64,000 nucleotides of DNA from Lactuca virosa (lineage: Eukaryota > Streptophyta > Magnoliopsida > Asterales > Asteraceae): the NCBI GenBank assembly GCA_928212115.1, contig CAKMRJ010005634.1:252070037-252134036 (forward strand). The letters run 5' to 3'. The position numbers and the translations under genes are program-made. Below, one piece after another: positions 47,255 through 60,403 of this stretch (position 1 is the stretch's first letter; each line of letters opens with the position of its first letter). Under the pieces are notes generated by a model. That model was not told where the DNA came from. It saw only the letters and a program-made list of their open reading frames with translations, and ran no database searches.

Positions 47255-47884
47255 CTATCGGCGACGGGTATCCCTCGGACGAACCCTTAGGTCAGCCAGT
47301 TGACGTACAATTTCCTGAAGATGTCGCTCATGCGCTCTCTGACGCACTCGGAGTTCCATGACTTCGGCTCGGGACGCAGCTAATTGTTGCTGCAGAGTCT
47401 CATTGGTCCTCCTAGTCCTATCCACAGTCTCTTCAAGTTGACGAATACGAACTGTGTTTAGGTTAGAGTTGGCGTCGATTTCCACTATTCTATCGATGGC
47501 TGCATGACCTTGCTCGACGTTCCGAGCAATCCTACGGACCATGATGGGTAGGACCCGGTCAGCTGAACCTCCCTCGCTTATATTGTAGAAGCTTCGGTCT
47601 CCATTGAAAGGTAAAGGCTGACCCTGTTCATCACTCCATCGATTCAAGGTTGTTGCCTACAAGGGAGTGGGACCTTGAAATGCCGGACGGGGGTTGGGGT
47701 TTGGAATTGGAACTTCTTGGGGATGGTTGTTGACCTCTGGTTCGGAGTCGGAGCCATCTGAAGAGCCTTCTGCGAGGAGATCATCCAAAGGGATTGGGTG
47801 ATCATCTTCGGGCTCATCGTCAAGCCATCCACCAAAGTCTGGGTTGGGATAATACGGATCGTTGGGGAGATGGAAGCCAGCCAT
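47255..47884 (-). CDS. Extra upstream ORF in copy C, with conserved TAG
   Basis: Same two open stretches in one frame as at 17845-18474, with the same TTG-TAG-GCA. Only scattered substitutions relative to A (one replaces V by A in the coiled-coil part), and no frameshift. Conservation of both halves supports a real coding region in the parent element. Confidence 0.65.
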
Positions 47885-48599
47885 GCTATCTACGCGAGAA
47901 AAGGGAGTATAAGGATCTTATAATAATGGACGTACTACTCTTAGATAAAAATATGATCTTTACTAGTTACTTCAGTGCTTGCATAGTGCATACAAATCAT
48001 ATGAAACCAAGACAGGATAGACCTTCGAATAAGTGACCCTAACTCTAAATCCACAACCAAACAAGGAACAGGAAGTAAAGCAAAGGCCACAGATTCTGAG
48101 TCTATAGCGTCTTAGTCGCATGTAATCTAAGCGTATCCACTTAGCAACTATTGCCCTACTAGTAAAGACCTTTTTAGTTCTCAATTAAGTAATTACAGTA
48201 GTACAAAATACTCCTATAGTATTTTAGGTTTATGTTTTGTTCTGATGTTCTTGTTGTAGTAGTGTTGTTTAGTTTTTAGACTTGTTGCAACACCACGACC
48301 ATTCTTAGGCACATGCTAGTCACTCCTTGGAAAATATAGTTGATCGGGCTATATCCTCCCAGGTTTGACTATATGTCTCTAAGCTTAATCGTGTTGTCCA
48401 ACAATCATAATACTTTTGTTCTGTTCTAGTATGATACTGACCCTGGTATGAATAAATGTATATATATACTTAGTTAAATATTTTATTATTTAAAAGTATA
48501 TATTCTTGGTCAGAGTGTTTTAATCCCGTTGCGTTTATAGTTCGTATATCTTTTATGGGTTGATATACTTGATTCACTATAAACAATGCTCTCATACCA
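47885..48599 (-). other. Copy C leader and primer site
   Basis: Leader matching 18475-19177. The primer site at 48588-48599 reads TGGTATGAGAGC, one change from A, shared with copy D. Confidence 0.8.
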
Positions 48600-48602
48600 A
48601 TC

Positions 48603-51438
48603 TGTCACACACCAAAACCGGAACGGCGGAAAACGTTCTGGGGTGGAGGACGTCATGTACAGTATCATAACAATGCATAATAGTAAAGACAAGCAACAAC
48701 ATCCATTGCATTAATATAATAATTGTAATACAAGCGTGTTCTGTATAGTTTGTAAGACACCAAAAATGTATAATCAAAATAAAGATGAGTCTTGTATGTG
48801 CTCCATCTTCTCAAAAGCTTCATCTGTACCTGTCTACTGATGACCTGAGAATACAAGTTATTTTGAAAGAGTTTATCAGCCTAAAGCTGGTGAGTTCATA
48901 AGTATTTAGTGTCATTGCTTGTATAAAAATGTTTGAACAACATAGGTAATGTAGTAATTGAACTCGAATGTTTAAATAGATACTCCCTAGAAAATCCTAT
49001 ATTTTCAATTAAAATGTAGTCCTTTACCAAGACCCGACTTTTATATGTTTATTCTTGGTAACAGTAAAGTTTTCCCCAGTGAAACTATCAGTATGAAAAT
49101 ATAGTTTTAACTTCACTCATGTAAGGTAATAGGAAAATAATGTTTTACCCCAGCAGTGTCACTGCCGGCTAAATGTGATAAAAATGTAGACTCCAGGTAG
49201 TATTAAATGTTATAATACACCTCGGGGAGCTGTTTTGCCTTTAATTCTTAATGGATTAATTAAAGGTTTGAATGTGAACTCGTATGTAACCATGCTGATC
49301 GACGACTGAATAACTGATGACCCTCCGAGTCATGTGTAGTCAGGTAACATTTTGTCACCCCTTAGCCTTTCGGCTGGGACTGTAGCTAGTAGTCGGGATG
49401 TGGGAGTGTCTGTCCCGTATAGATCTATACACACAATGCCCGCTCTCCCTCTAGGAGACTCTGGTTACAAAGTGAAACCACGATGAAGTGTCGTATCGAA
49501 AAGTAGTATGTCACATTCTAATTATAGTAATCAAAGGTTTGTGTATTCCGTAGTAGTGTGTGGTTTTGTTTTCTCTGTATTAGTATATAGTATCTTCTCT
49601 TATATAGTATATAGTGTGTTCTGACTCATAACTGTACTAGTTCTGGTAGTAGTCGTTATATAGTAGTAATGAGTAGTAATCCTTAACTATACCTATTATA
49701 GTTAAATAGTAATGTAGGTTTACATGCCTTTGTTACACAAAGGTACTGCACTGAAGTGAATACTTTTATATCCAACACAAATATATATGATATATAACTA
49801 AGAGTTCAACGACATTTGGACAAATAACAGAATACCCTAAGTCCACAACCAAACAAGGAACATGAAATAAGGTGAGCTATCAGTCCTAAGTCCTTCAAAT
49901 GTTACTTATATAAATATATTGGTGTAGATATGGTTTTGAAAATAATGTAAGTTTAAAAGAGTTTGAAAACAGTTTTAGCATTTAAAGAGTTTAACAAAGG
50001 TTCGAAACACTTGAAAATCCATAAGTTTGATAGAAATTTGAAAGCAGTAGTAAATCTTTCTGATTGTTCTAGTTATTAATCGCATGTGATTAAAGCAATA
50101 ACTAGAATGTTTCAACTTGTATTCCCCCCCCATAAAGCATTAAAATCATTTCAAAGGTTGATTAAGGGGTATGAACTCACCTGTCATAAGTGGTTTGGAT
50201 GTAAGTGCCGGATAGGGTGCTAAGTGTCAAGTGAGGACTTGAACACACACACGGATCCTATATAACATGTAATGATACGTATGTGTATCTAATTACTCAT
50301 TTAACAACCAATTAATCAAGTAAGGACACCCTAATGCATGGAAACACTTTGTTTCAAGTGCTAGGAGTACAAAAGGGTTGCATCTAAAGAGAGTATGGAC
50401 TCACATTAGAGTTTACTTCCCATTTGGTGACAACACAAGAGTTTACGGTTTTTGGTCATTTCCCCCATGAGTTTACGGCCGTAAACTCATGGTAATTTTT
50501 ACCATTGTGTGATTTAAGGTCTTATACCCCTCAAGGAAGTAATCTAGACTTGTATCAAAGGCTTAGGAAGCGACTAGGGCTCAAAATGGCCCCTTATTGG
50601 AGTTTATGGTTCTTGGACCACTCCTATGGAGTTTACGGTCATAAACTCATGAGTTTACGGGCCGTTAAACTCATGGTCACTTCTACCATTTCGTTGTTGT
50701 TTGGGGTTTTAGCTCATGCATGCAAGGTTCTAGTCCAATATCCAAGCCCTAGAAGGTGTTGGTGGCACTTATGCACCACTTGATGGTGTTTACGGTTCAA
50801 GGAGATCCCTTGACCGTAAACCCATGTGTTCTTAGGGATTTTTGATGCTTTTCAATGGTTTAACAAGTATACTAAGCAAGTAACTAGTTAGGAGGAGTGT
50901 ACTTACTTATAGGAAGCTTGTAAGAGTGTTTAGGCCCAAGAACACTAGTGTTTGTTCTTGGTGTTCTGAAGAACACTTGAAGATCTAAGAAAAGAGGAGA
51001 TTTCAGATGAAATCGTTTGTATAAACACTAGATAAGTGTTATATCAACAAATGAAGGGAAGAAACACTTACATTTTGGAAGATTGGAAGAAATGTGTTTA
51101 TGATACTGAGAGAAAAGTTGGGTGTTTTCTTGAGCTAGGAAGTGAGAAGTAAGGGAATGAGAGTATAAACTCATGCCTTAAGCATGAGTTCATGGTCAAA
51201 AGGGAGTTTACGGCCCAAACTCCTCATGTTTTGGCCGTAAACACCTAATTAAGGTGTTATTTGCTTATTGTTACACATCCTCCTGGGAGATACTTCCTTT
51301 TATTTGTTCTTTGACGAATTTAAAATAAAAACACCCAAACGGACTTTAAACCGGCCAAAATGTATTGAATGAATTTCACTATTATTTGTATGTGACTAGG
51401 TTTATAGAGTTTATACAAATAAATTTCGGGTTGTCACA
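48603..51438 (-). repeat. Full-length LTR shared by copies C (5') and B (3')
   Basis: 2836 bp. Its left end abuts C's primer site and its right end abuts B's purine tract (51439-51450). It therefore serves as 5' LTR of C and 3' LTR of B, as expected after recombination between LTRs or tandem duplication. It contains the about 1-kb segment missing from A's 5' LTR. Confidence 0.92.
50430..50830. repeat. GTTTACGG palindromes in the A-family LTR
   Basis: 50465-50492 is a perfect 28-bp palindrome centred on GGCC, with core GAGTTTACGGCCGTAAACTC. Further GTTTACGG and CCGTAAAC half-sites occur near 50433, 50630, 50650, 50787 and 50811. More lie in 51180-51245. Confidence 0.85.
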
Positions 51439-51504
51439 TCATCCCCCGTAGAGGGAATTTCGTCCCGAAATTAGAGTTCAAGAAACTAAGTTATTACAAT
51501 ATAA

Positions 51505-53073
51505 CTAAGTAAAAAGATGAGGATATTTAAGTTGCATTTGATACTCGCGCTCCCAAGTGAATTCAGGTCCTCGCTTGGCGTTCCAACGAACCTTCACTAT
51601 CGGGATACGGCTTTGTTTAGTTCGTTTGACCTCTCGGTCCATGATCTCTACAGGTTCTTCCACGAAGTTGAGGCTCTCGTTGATCTCGATCTCGTCGAGT
51701 GGGATTACAAGAGTCTCGTCGGATAGGCACTTTCAAGTTCGAGACGTGGAAGGTAGGATCTACGTTACTAGCTCGCGGGGTAAGTTGAGTTGTAAGACGG
51801 GGCGATTCTGGCGAGAATCTCGAAAGGCCCTATGTATCTTCAATTTAGCTTTGCACGCTTTCCGACGCGTATCAAGCCTTTCCATGGTGAGACTTTCAAA
51901 AGGACTCGGTCTCCCACCTGGGATTCCAAAGGTTTCCTCCGTTTGTCTGCGTAGCTTTTCTGTCGGTCTCTAGAGGCTTTCAATCGTTCACGAATCTGAA
52001 CGATCTTCTCTGTCGTTTCCCGAATGATCTCCGGACCCGTGAGAGTGCTGTCAGGAACTCGTCCTTTAGCTAATTTAGTGTCACCCACCTCAGCCCTAAT
52101 GTAGGTTCTCGTAAGCTTCTCCATCTTGTCTGTTTCTTTGATAGGCACGAAGTGTGCGGACTTGGTCAATCTGTCGACAATGAACCAAATGGTATCAAGT
52201 CCACCCGTGTCTTGGGTAACTTGGTTATGAAATCCATGTGATCCGCTCCCACTTCCATTCAGGTATCTCCGGTTGCTGGAGGAGTAGACATGATGGTTTC
52301 TGGTATTCGACCTTGACCTTGGCGCAAGTAAGGCATTTACTCACAAAGGTAGCAATCTCTGCTTTCATGTTAGGCCACCAGTAGGACTTTTTGAGATCCA
52401 GTAGATACATATATCCGAACCTGGGTTGACGGAATATCGAGTGTTGTGTGCTTCCTTCATGACCAAGTCCTGAAGCCACCGTGTTTCGGTGTCCAGATCC
52501 GGTCCATGAGATATAAGGCTCCGTCACCCTTGACTTCCAAGTTCTTATCCATTCCTCAGCAGAGATTTCTCCCGCTACATTTTCAGGCTTCAAGGCTTCG
52601 AGATGAGCCTCTATAATTTGCGCGGATAGATGTGAATGGATAGTCATAGTTAATGACTTGACTATCCGACCAGAATGTTCTTTCCGACTTAGGGCGTCTG
52701 CTACCACGTTGGCTTTACCCGGATGAAACGAATTTCGCATTCGTAGTTTTGAGTAGCTCGACCCACCGTCGTTGTCTCAATGAGCTCCTTCTGGTTGAAT
52801 ATGTGTTGTAGGCTTTTGTGATCTGTAAAGATAGTGCTCTTCGTACCATACAGGTAGTGTCTCCCAGATCTTCAGGGCGAACACAACCGCACCTAATTCG
52901 AGATCGTGAGTGGTGTAGTTGACCTCTCGTGTGTCTTTAGCTGTCTTGAGGCGTAGGCGATGACCTTACCTCGTTGCATCAGAACACAGCCGAGCCCCTG
53001 GTTGGATGCATCGCAGTATACCACGAAGCCGTCTATCCCTTCGGGGAGGGATAGTATCGATGCGGTGCATAAG
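51505..53073 (-). pseudogene. Copy B: RNase H-integrase-chromodomain part, broken
   Basis: Homologous to 645-2547. A clean in-frame loss of about 110 codons at 52096 removes the integrase from after RTYIR to before AEVGD, including the second D and the E of the catalytic triad. Many 1-2-nt indels break the rest. At the position of A's TAG it has CAG. The HHCC region and VADALSRKEH are recognisable. Confidence 0.9.
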
Positions 53074-53078
53074 GCTCG

Positions 53079-55038
53079 TGTAACGCCCCATTTCTGGTAT
53101 GTGATTTAATAAAGTAATTTTCATTTTGTAAGGGGGTACTCGACGAGTCTGTAGCCCGACTCGTCGAGTAGAGACGGGATGATCACTCGATTTAAGTTGG
53201 CTACTCGGCGAGTCCATATTTGGGACGCGGCGAGTTGCCTGTCTGGATGAAGCCCTAATTTCAAGGGTTTGTACCCTATTTTAAACATCATTATAGCATC
53301 CAACCCTCCATCACTCTGCGCATTTCTTACCAAACCCTAGCCCTCTAAAAGAGTGTGAGTGATTGTTGCTTTGTGAAGGAGTTTTGGTGCACTTTGGAGC
53401 AAGTAGAAGAAGGAGAAGGTTGAAGAGTTCAAGGAGGAGGGAGGAAGTAGATCTAGAACATACTCATTTGTGGTCATCTTCTCTGGTAATAAAGTCTCCA
53501 TCTTGCTTATTGATCTTATAGATCTAGTTTGTCCCCAAATTGTTGATATTAAGCTCAAAAACCCCAAATCCTTTGTAATAAAGCTTATGATCGAGTTAAC
53601 TTTCAGATCTAGCCTGTCTTGAACTCCAGGAGCTCATTATAGTCACCTTTATGCGATCTTGGCCTTGTTCCAAACCCTAAGTGCTTAATATTGATGAGTT
53701 TGGGTATTTTAGCCTCATACCCTTGTGCATGCACGTAAAGTTGGAAACTTTACGTGTAAAACCAGTCCTAGAAGCTCAGATCTATGATTTGGAAGCACTG
53801 AAATCGATTAGAATCGACTGGTATAGTAATACCATGCCTTGGACTCGACGAGTTGTTCTTCAACTCGGCGAGTTGTTCTTCAGGCTCGACGAGTTGTTCT
53901 TCCGACTCGGCGAGTCGCAGACTGGACGTGTTCATATGAAGAAGGAGGACTCGATGAGTTGTTCATACAACTCGGCGAGTCGGATGAAGATAGACTCGAT
54001 GTTAGTATCCAAGAAGGACTCGCCGAGTCTTCGCCAAGCTCGACGAGTAGAAGCGGGTAGAGGACTAGAATGGATGATAGGGACTCGGCGAGTTGGCGGC
54101 CCAACTCGGCGAGTCCGGTCAATCAGGAAACTGACTTTGACCAGGAAGTTGACTTTGATCAGGAAGTTGACTTTGACCAGGGGGTAAAATAGTCATTTTA
54201 CCCTGAGATTAGTCATCAGAATCGGATTTAGTGTTTATGGGATTTGTAGCCGGGGAGTTCCGGAGCAGCAGTCGGACAGTTTCAGATCTAGCACCTCAGC
54301 AGCCAACATTACGAGGTGAGTTTCCTTCCAGTAAGAATGGGTCTACGGCCACAATGACGGCCCGTTTAGTTAGCAGCAATTTCGGACTTCGGTTTGATGC
54401 AGTAGTTTAGTGTGCTTGATGTCTTTGTGATTCAAGCATGTCTTTGTGTTATGTGTTTCGGATTCCGGTCCGATGCAGTATACAGTATATGTGTTTATCC
54501 AAGTAGTTACGATTATGCTATGTTATGTTCAGTTAGTTCCGGACTTCGGTCCGATGCAGAGGGCAAGGCCCTGGTTAGTTCCGGACTTCAGTCCGATGCA
54601 GTTTCCGGACTTCGGTCCGATGCAGAGGGCAAGGCCCTGGTTGTTCCCGGACTTCGGTCGATTCCGTGCAGTTTCCGGACTTTGGTCCGATGCAGTGGGC
54701 AAGGCCCAATAGTTGTTTAAATGTTATTGTATGGTATGTGGTAGTTTGGGGGGGGGGGCTCACTAAGCTTTGTGCTTACAGTTTCAGTTTTGGTTTCAGG
54801 TACTTCCGTAAGTAAGGGGAAGAGCTCGGGATGATGGCATGGCACACACCACAGTTTCAGTTTTATCCTGGGAGTTTTATCCAGATATTTTGATATGATT
54901 GATACAGTATTTGTTTTGATACAGTTACTTGACTTTTGGGTTACTCATTCTATGGTTCTTAGTATGTATGACAATCGATGATGTGATTTTTAGTAATATT
55001 AAAACAAAAATTTTTGGGTCATGTTTTGGGATGTTTTA
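53079..55038 (+). repeat. Solo LTR of element P in copy B
   Basis: 1960 bp, one P LTR without interior, flanked by perfect GCTCG duplications (53074-53078 and 55039-55043). It sits at the same base of the host pol as the full P element in A. All palindrome pairs and the hairpin-repeat array are present. Confidence 0.95.
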
Positions 55039-55043
55039 GCTCG

Positions 55044-57679
55044 CTTCAGGGTTTGGAATGCCTTCTCTTGTTTCGCTTCCCAGTCAAAGGCCACGCCTTT
55101 CTGGGTCAATGTCGTAAGGGGTTTACCGATTCGAGATAAATTATGTATGAACCTGAGGTAGTAGCCAGCGAGGCCTAAAAATTAACGAATTTCCGTAGGC
55201 GTCTTTGGTGCTGACCAGTTCTCAATAGCTTTAATTTTGGATGGGTCCACGTGGATTCCTTCTTCGCTAACCACGTGTCCTAAGAATTCGACTCTTCGGA
55301 TCCAAAGTTCGCACTTAGAGAACTTCGCATATAGCTTCTCCGTTCGTAAGGTTTCCACGACTTGTTGTAGATGATCGCTATGCTCCTCCTCACTTCGAGA
55401 GTAGATAAGTATATCATCAATGAAGACGATGACGAACTGATCCAAGTAAGGACGACATACTCTATTCATAAAGTCCATGAATACTGCGGGCGCATTGGTC
55501 AGTCCGAACGGCATCACTTCGAACTCGTAGTGTCAGTAACGAGTTCCGAAGGCTGTCTTCGGAACATCCTCCTCAAGCACTCGTAACTGATGATATCCGG
55601 ACCTCAGATCAATCTTGGAAAAGTAACTCGCCCCCTGCAGTTGGTCGAATAAATAGTCTATGCGTGGAAGAGGGTAACGATTTTTGATCGTAAGCTTGTT
55701 GAGTTCCCTGTAATTGATGCACATACGGAACGATCCGTCTTTCTTCTTCACGAACAAGACCGGTGCTCCCCAGGGTGAGAAGCTTGGTCTTATAAAGCCC
55801 TTGCTGAGCAGTTCGTTAAGTTGACCAGATAGTTCTTGCATCTCAGCAGGTGCTAGACGATAGGGCGATTTGGCTACGGGGGTAGGTAGCTCCTGGAATT
55901 AAGTCGATTCTGAATTCGACTTGACGTTGGGGAGGGGAGGTAAACCGGTGGTAGTTCTTCAGGAAAGACGTCAGGGAAATCGCGTATTACGGAGAGGTCT
56001 TTTAGGTCTTTTGTTTTCCGGCTCGTGTCGACGATGTGTGCAAGGAATGCATGATATTCCTTACGCAAGTACTTCTGGGCTTGAATACTTGAGATGATAT
56101 GAAGGCTCGTACTGGGTTTGTCTCCGTAGATCAACAAGGTTTCGTTATTTGATAGATTTAGACGGATGGCTTTGTCGAAACACAGGATATCGGTACGATG
56201 GAGACTCAACCAGTCCATGCCCCACAATGACATCGAAGCTCTTGATTGCTACTGGTATGAGGTCGATTGGAAATGAATGATTATCTAGCGTTAGGGTACA
56301 ACCTACGTAAATCTCGTTGGAACTCTCTGTCTTTCCGTTAGCCATTTCTACGACGAAGGTTTCTTTTAGTGCTTGCGGTGATGTTTTAAGTAAGTGTTTT
56401 AAAGTTTGGTTTACGAAGCTCCTCTCTGCCCTACTATCAAATAGGATACAAGCATAAGAATTATCGAGAAGGAACGTACCCGTGACTACTGTGGGGTCTG
56501 CTACTGCTTCAGTGTGGCCAATAGCAAGTAGTCTTCCTGCTCCACCCGCATTCCCAGCTTTGGACAGTTTCTTTTGAAGTGTCCTATCTCGCCACAACCG
56601 TAGCAGGCCTGGCTTTCCTTACTAGGGGACCTGGGAAATGGGTTTGGGTGGTGTTCTGCAAAACCGGGCAGTATGGCCCTTCGGTCGCAATTTGTGCAGT
56701 GCATTTCCCGACAGGGGCCGTTATGATGGGAAAGAGCACTTGGTGCACTTGGGTAAGCTCGCTGCATATGTTTTGGCTGGTACAGGGCAGCAGGAGTAGT
56801 GGCAGCATGGACAGCCACCGTCTGTTGGTTTTGGAAGAGGATTGAGCTGATTGGCCTTCTTTCGGTCCCACCGCTTCCTCTTGTTGTCAGTTGTCTTGGT
56901 TGGTGCGGTGGGCTGCCGTTGTAGTTGTTGATGGATAGAGAGAAGGAACTTCATGATCAATCAGCCTTTGGGCCAATTCCTTGGCACTATCAAAGGTCGT
57001 AGGGTGTGATGCTAGAACGTTCCCTCGATACGGGGTACTAGACCCGGATGTATCTTTCAATCTTCTTACTTTCGCTGGGGACCATGTTGGGACATAGAGT
57101 CACCAGGTCGCAGAACCTGGCTGTATAGGCCACTATGTCGGAACCCTTCATTTTGAGGTTCTACAGTTCCTCCTCGAGCTTTTGAACCTCGCCCCTCAGG
57201 TAGTACTACCTGGTCATAAGGTCTTTCAGTGTATCCCAGCCCATGGCGTTAGCTGCTACCAATAAGAGTGATTTGACATGGCCATTCCACCACGTCAAGG
57301 CCCTTTCGGTGAAGGTGCAAGCAGCAAACTTTATCTTGCTTTCTTCAGGGCATGAGCACATCTCGAAGATTGCTTCTATTCTCTCGATCCATTGGGACAG
57401 TGCAATGATCCCTCCGGTTCCGTTGAAGTACGTTGGTTTGCATCTGATGAAATCCTTATAGGTACACTCCCGTGTACGTGGGTGGATTTCACCATGTCTG
57501 GAGTTGGTGCCCGTTCCAGCTCCACTTGCATCACCAGAATTTATTTGGGCCATAGTTGCGGTCACAGCTGCGGTTACAGCTGCCTGAAACATCACCGCAT
57601 CGAACTGCGGAGGAGGTGGTGGTGGTGGTGGAGTTTGACTCGCAGACGTGTTTCTGGTCGGACGCTTTCGAGGCGGCAT
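55044..57679 (-). pseudogene. Copy B: gag-protease-RT, frameshifted
   Basis: Homologous to 14842-17466. The start MPPRKRPTRN is at 57679. Frame breaks lie near 57050, 56940, 56830, 56600, 56390, 56220 and 55925, and an in-frame stop near 55181. RT keeps FIDDILIYS and KIDLRSGYH. The sequence upstream of its ATG is replaced by copia-leader sequence, so B has no leader, extra ORF or 5' LTR of its own. Confidence 0.92.
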
Positions 57680-57680
57680 C

Positions 57681-57833
57681 TCTTAGATTGTTTAATCGAG
57701 TGTTCGTTTTCTATTTTCTGGTTGATTCATCCATTAATTTTCAAATTCCTGAAGCTTTTCTCAAAAACTATCCGTACATCAATGGCGAACTTTAACATGA
57801 ACCCCATGACCTCCTTTTCTCATCTTCTTGTTT
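57681..57833 (+). other. Copia-leader segment at the tandem junction
   Basis: Repeats 44139-44274, including the MANFNMN start. It joins copy B's gag ATG on the left to copy D's truncated RT on the right. Confidence 0.85.
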
Positions 57834-60403
57834 CTCTTCCCAGTCAAAGGCCACACCTTTCTGGGTCAATGTCGTAAGGGGTTTCGTGATTCGAGAGAAA
57901 TTCTGTATGAACCTGCGGTAGTAGCCAGCGAGGCCTAGAAATTGACGAATTTCCGTAGGCGTCTTTGGTGCTAACCAGTTCTCAATAGCTTTAATTTTGG
58001 ATGGGTCCACGTGGATTCCTTCTTCGCTAACCAGTGTCCTAAGAATTCGACTCTTCGGATCCAAAATTCGCACTTGAGAACTTCGCATATAGCTTCTCCG
58101 TTCGTAAGTTTCCGAGGACTTGTTGTAGATGATGTTATGCTCCTCCTCGCTTCGAGAGTAGATAAGTATATCATCAATGAAGATGATGACGAAGTGATCC
58201 AAGTAAGGACGACATACTCTATTGATCAAGTCCATGAATACTGCGGGCGCATTGGTCAGTCCAAACGGCATCACTACAAACTCGTAGTGGCCGTAACGAG
58301 TTCGGAAGGCTGTCTTCGGAACATCCTCCTCAAGCACTCGTAACCGATGATATCCGGACCTCAGATCAATCTTGGAAAAGTACTCGCCCCCTGCAGTTGG
58401 TCGAATAAATCGTCTATGCGGGGAAGAGGGTAACGATTTTTTGTGATCGTAAGCTTGTTGAGTTCCCTGTAATCGATGCACATACGAACGATCGTCTTTC
58501 TTCTTCACGAACAAGACCGGTGCTCCCCAGGGTGAGAAGCTTGGTCTTATAAAGCCCTTGCTGAGCAGTTCGTTAAGTTGAGGATAGTTCTTGCATCTCA
58601 GCAGGTGCTAGACGATATAGGGCGATTTGGCTACGGGGGTAGCTCCTGGAATTAAGTCGATTCTGAATTCGACTTGACGTGGGGAGGTAAACCCGGTAGT
58701 TCTTCAGAAAGACGTCAGGGAAATCGCGTATTATGGAGAGGTCTTTTAGGTCTTTGGTTTTCCGGCTCGTGTCGACGATGTGTGCAAGGAATGCATGATA
58801 TTCCTTACGCAAGTACTTCTGGGCTTGAATATTGAGATGATATGAAGGCTCGTACGGGTTTGTCTCCGTAGATCAACAAGGTTTCGTTATTTGATAGATT
58901 TAGACGGATGGCTTTGTCGAACACAGGAATCGTACGATGGAGACTCAACCAGTCCATGCCCACAATGACATCGAAGCTCTTGATTGCTACTGTATGAGGT
59001 CGATTGGAAATGAATGATTATCTAGCGTTTAGGGTACAACCTACGTAAATCTCGTTGGAAATCTCTGTCTTTCCGTTAGCCATTTCTACGACGAAGGTTT
59101 TTTTAGTGCTGGCGGTGATTGTTTAAGTAATGTTTTAAAGTTGTGGTTACGAAGCTCCTCTCTGCCCCACTATCAAATAGGATACAAGCATAAGAATTAT
59201 TGAGAAGGAACGTACACGTGACTACTGTGGGGTCTGCTACTGCTTCAGGTGGCCAATAGCAAGTAGTCTTCCTGCTCCACCCGCATTCCCAGCCTTTGGA
59301 CAGTTTCTTTTGAAGTGTCCTATCTCGCCACAACCGTAGCAGGCCTGTGGCTTACTCCTATACTAGGGACCGGGAAATGGGTTGGGTGGTGTTCTGCAAA
59401 ACTGGGCAGTATGGCCCTTCCGGTCGCAATTTGTGCAGTGCATTCCCGGCAGGGGCCGTTATTATGGAAAGAGCACTTAGTGCACTTGTATAAGCTCCCT
59501 CAAATGTTTTGGCTGGTACAGGGGCAGGAGAGAAGTAGTGGCAGCATGGACAGCCACCGTCTGTTGGTTCTTGGAAGAGGATTGAGCTGATTTGCCCTTC
59601 TTTCGGTCCCACCGCTTCTCTGTTGTCAGTTGTCTGTTGGTGCGGTGGCTGCCGTTGTAGTTGTTGATGTTAGAAGGAACTCATGATCAATCAGCCTTTG
59701 GGCCAATTCCTTGGTACTATCAAAGGTCGTAGGGTGTGATGCTAGAACGTTCCCTCGATACGGGGGTACTAGACCCCAGATGTATCTTTCAACTTCTTAC
59801 TTTCGCTGGGGACCATGTTGGGACATAGAGTCACCAGGTCGCAGAACCTGGCTGTATAGGCCACTATGTCGAAACCTTTCATTTTGAGGTTCCACAGTTC
59901 CTCCTCGAGCTTTTGAACCTGCGCCCTCGGGCGGTACTCCCTGGTCATAAGGTCCTTCAGTGTATCCCAGCCCATGGCGTTAGCTGCTACCAATAAGAGT
60001 GATTGACATGGCCATTCCACCACGTCAAGGCCCTTTCGGAAGGTGCCAAGCAGCGAACTTTATCTTGCTTCTTCAGGGCATGAGCACATCTCGAAGATTG
60101 CTTCTGTTCTCTCGATCCATTGGGGGACAGTGCAATGATCCCTCCGGTTCCGTTGAAGTACGTTGGTTTGCAGATGATGAAATCTTTATAGGTACACTCC
60201 CGTGTACGTGGGTGGATTTCACCATGTCTGGAGTGGTGCCCGTTCCAGCTCCACTTGCATCACCCGAATTTACTTGGGCCATAGCTGCGGTCACAGCTGC
60301 GGTTACGCTGCCTGAAAACTCACCCATCGAACTGCGAAGGAGGTGGTGTTGGTGGAGTTTGACTCGCAGGCGTGTTTCTGGTCGGACGCTTTCGAGGCGG
60401 CAT
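57834..60403 (-). pseudogene. Copy D: gag-protease-RT, heavily frameshifted
   Basis: Same extent and truncation as copy C. Short deletions occur every few tens of bases, so no frame exceeds about 240 codons. FIDDILIYS, KIDLRSGYH and ILFDSGAERSFV are still readable in pieces. The gag start is at 60403. Differences from C are mainly indels, not substitutions. Confidence 0.9.

Larger units (their letters stand above)
44139..57680. repeat. Putative 13.5-kb tandem unit (first copy)
   Basis: The sequence from 57681 on repeats that from about 44139 on: copia leader, the same truncation into RT, gag, extra ORF, mutated primer site and LTR. The offset is about 13.54 kb. At the junction the gag start of copy B (GGCGGCATC) passes into copia leader instead of its own leader. 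The second copy continues beyond 64000. Confidence 0.7.
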
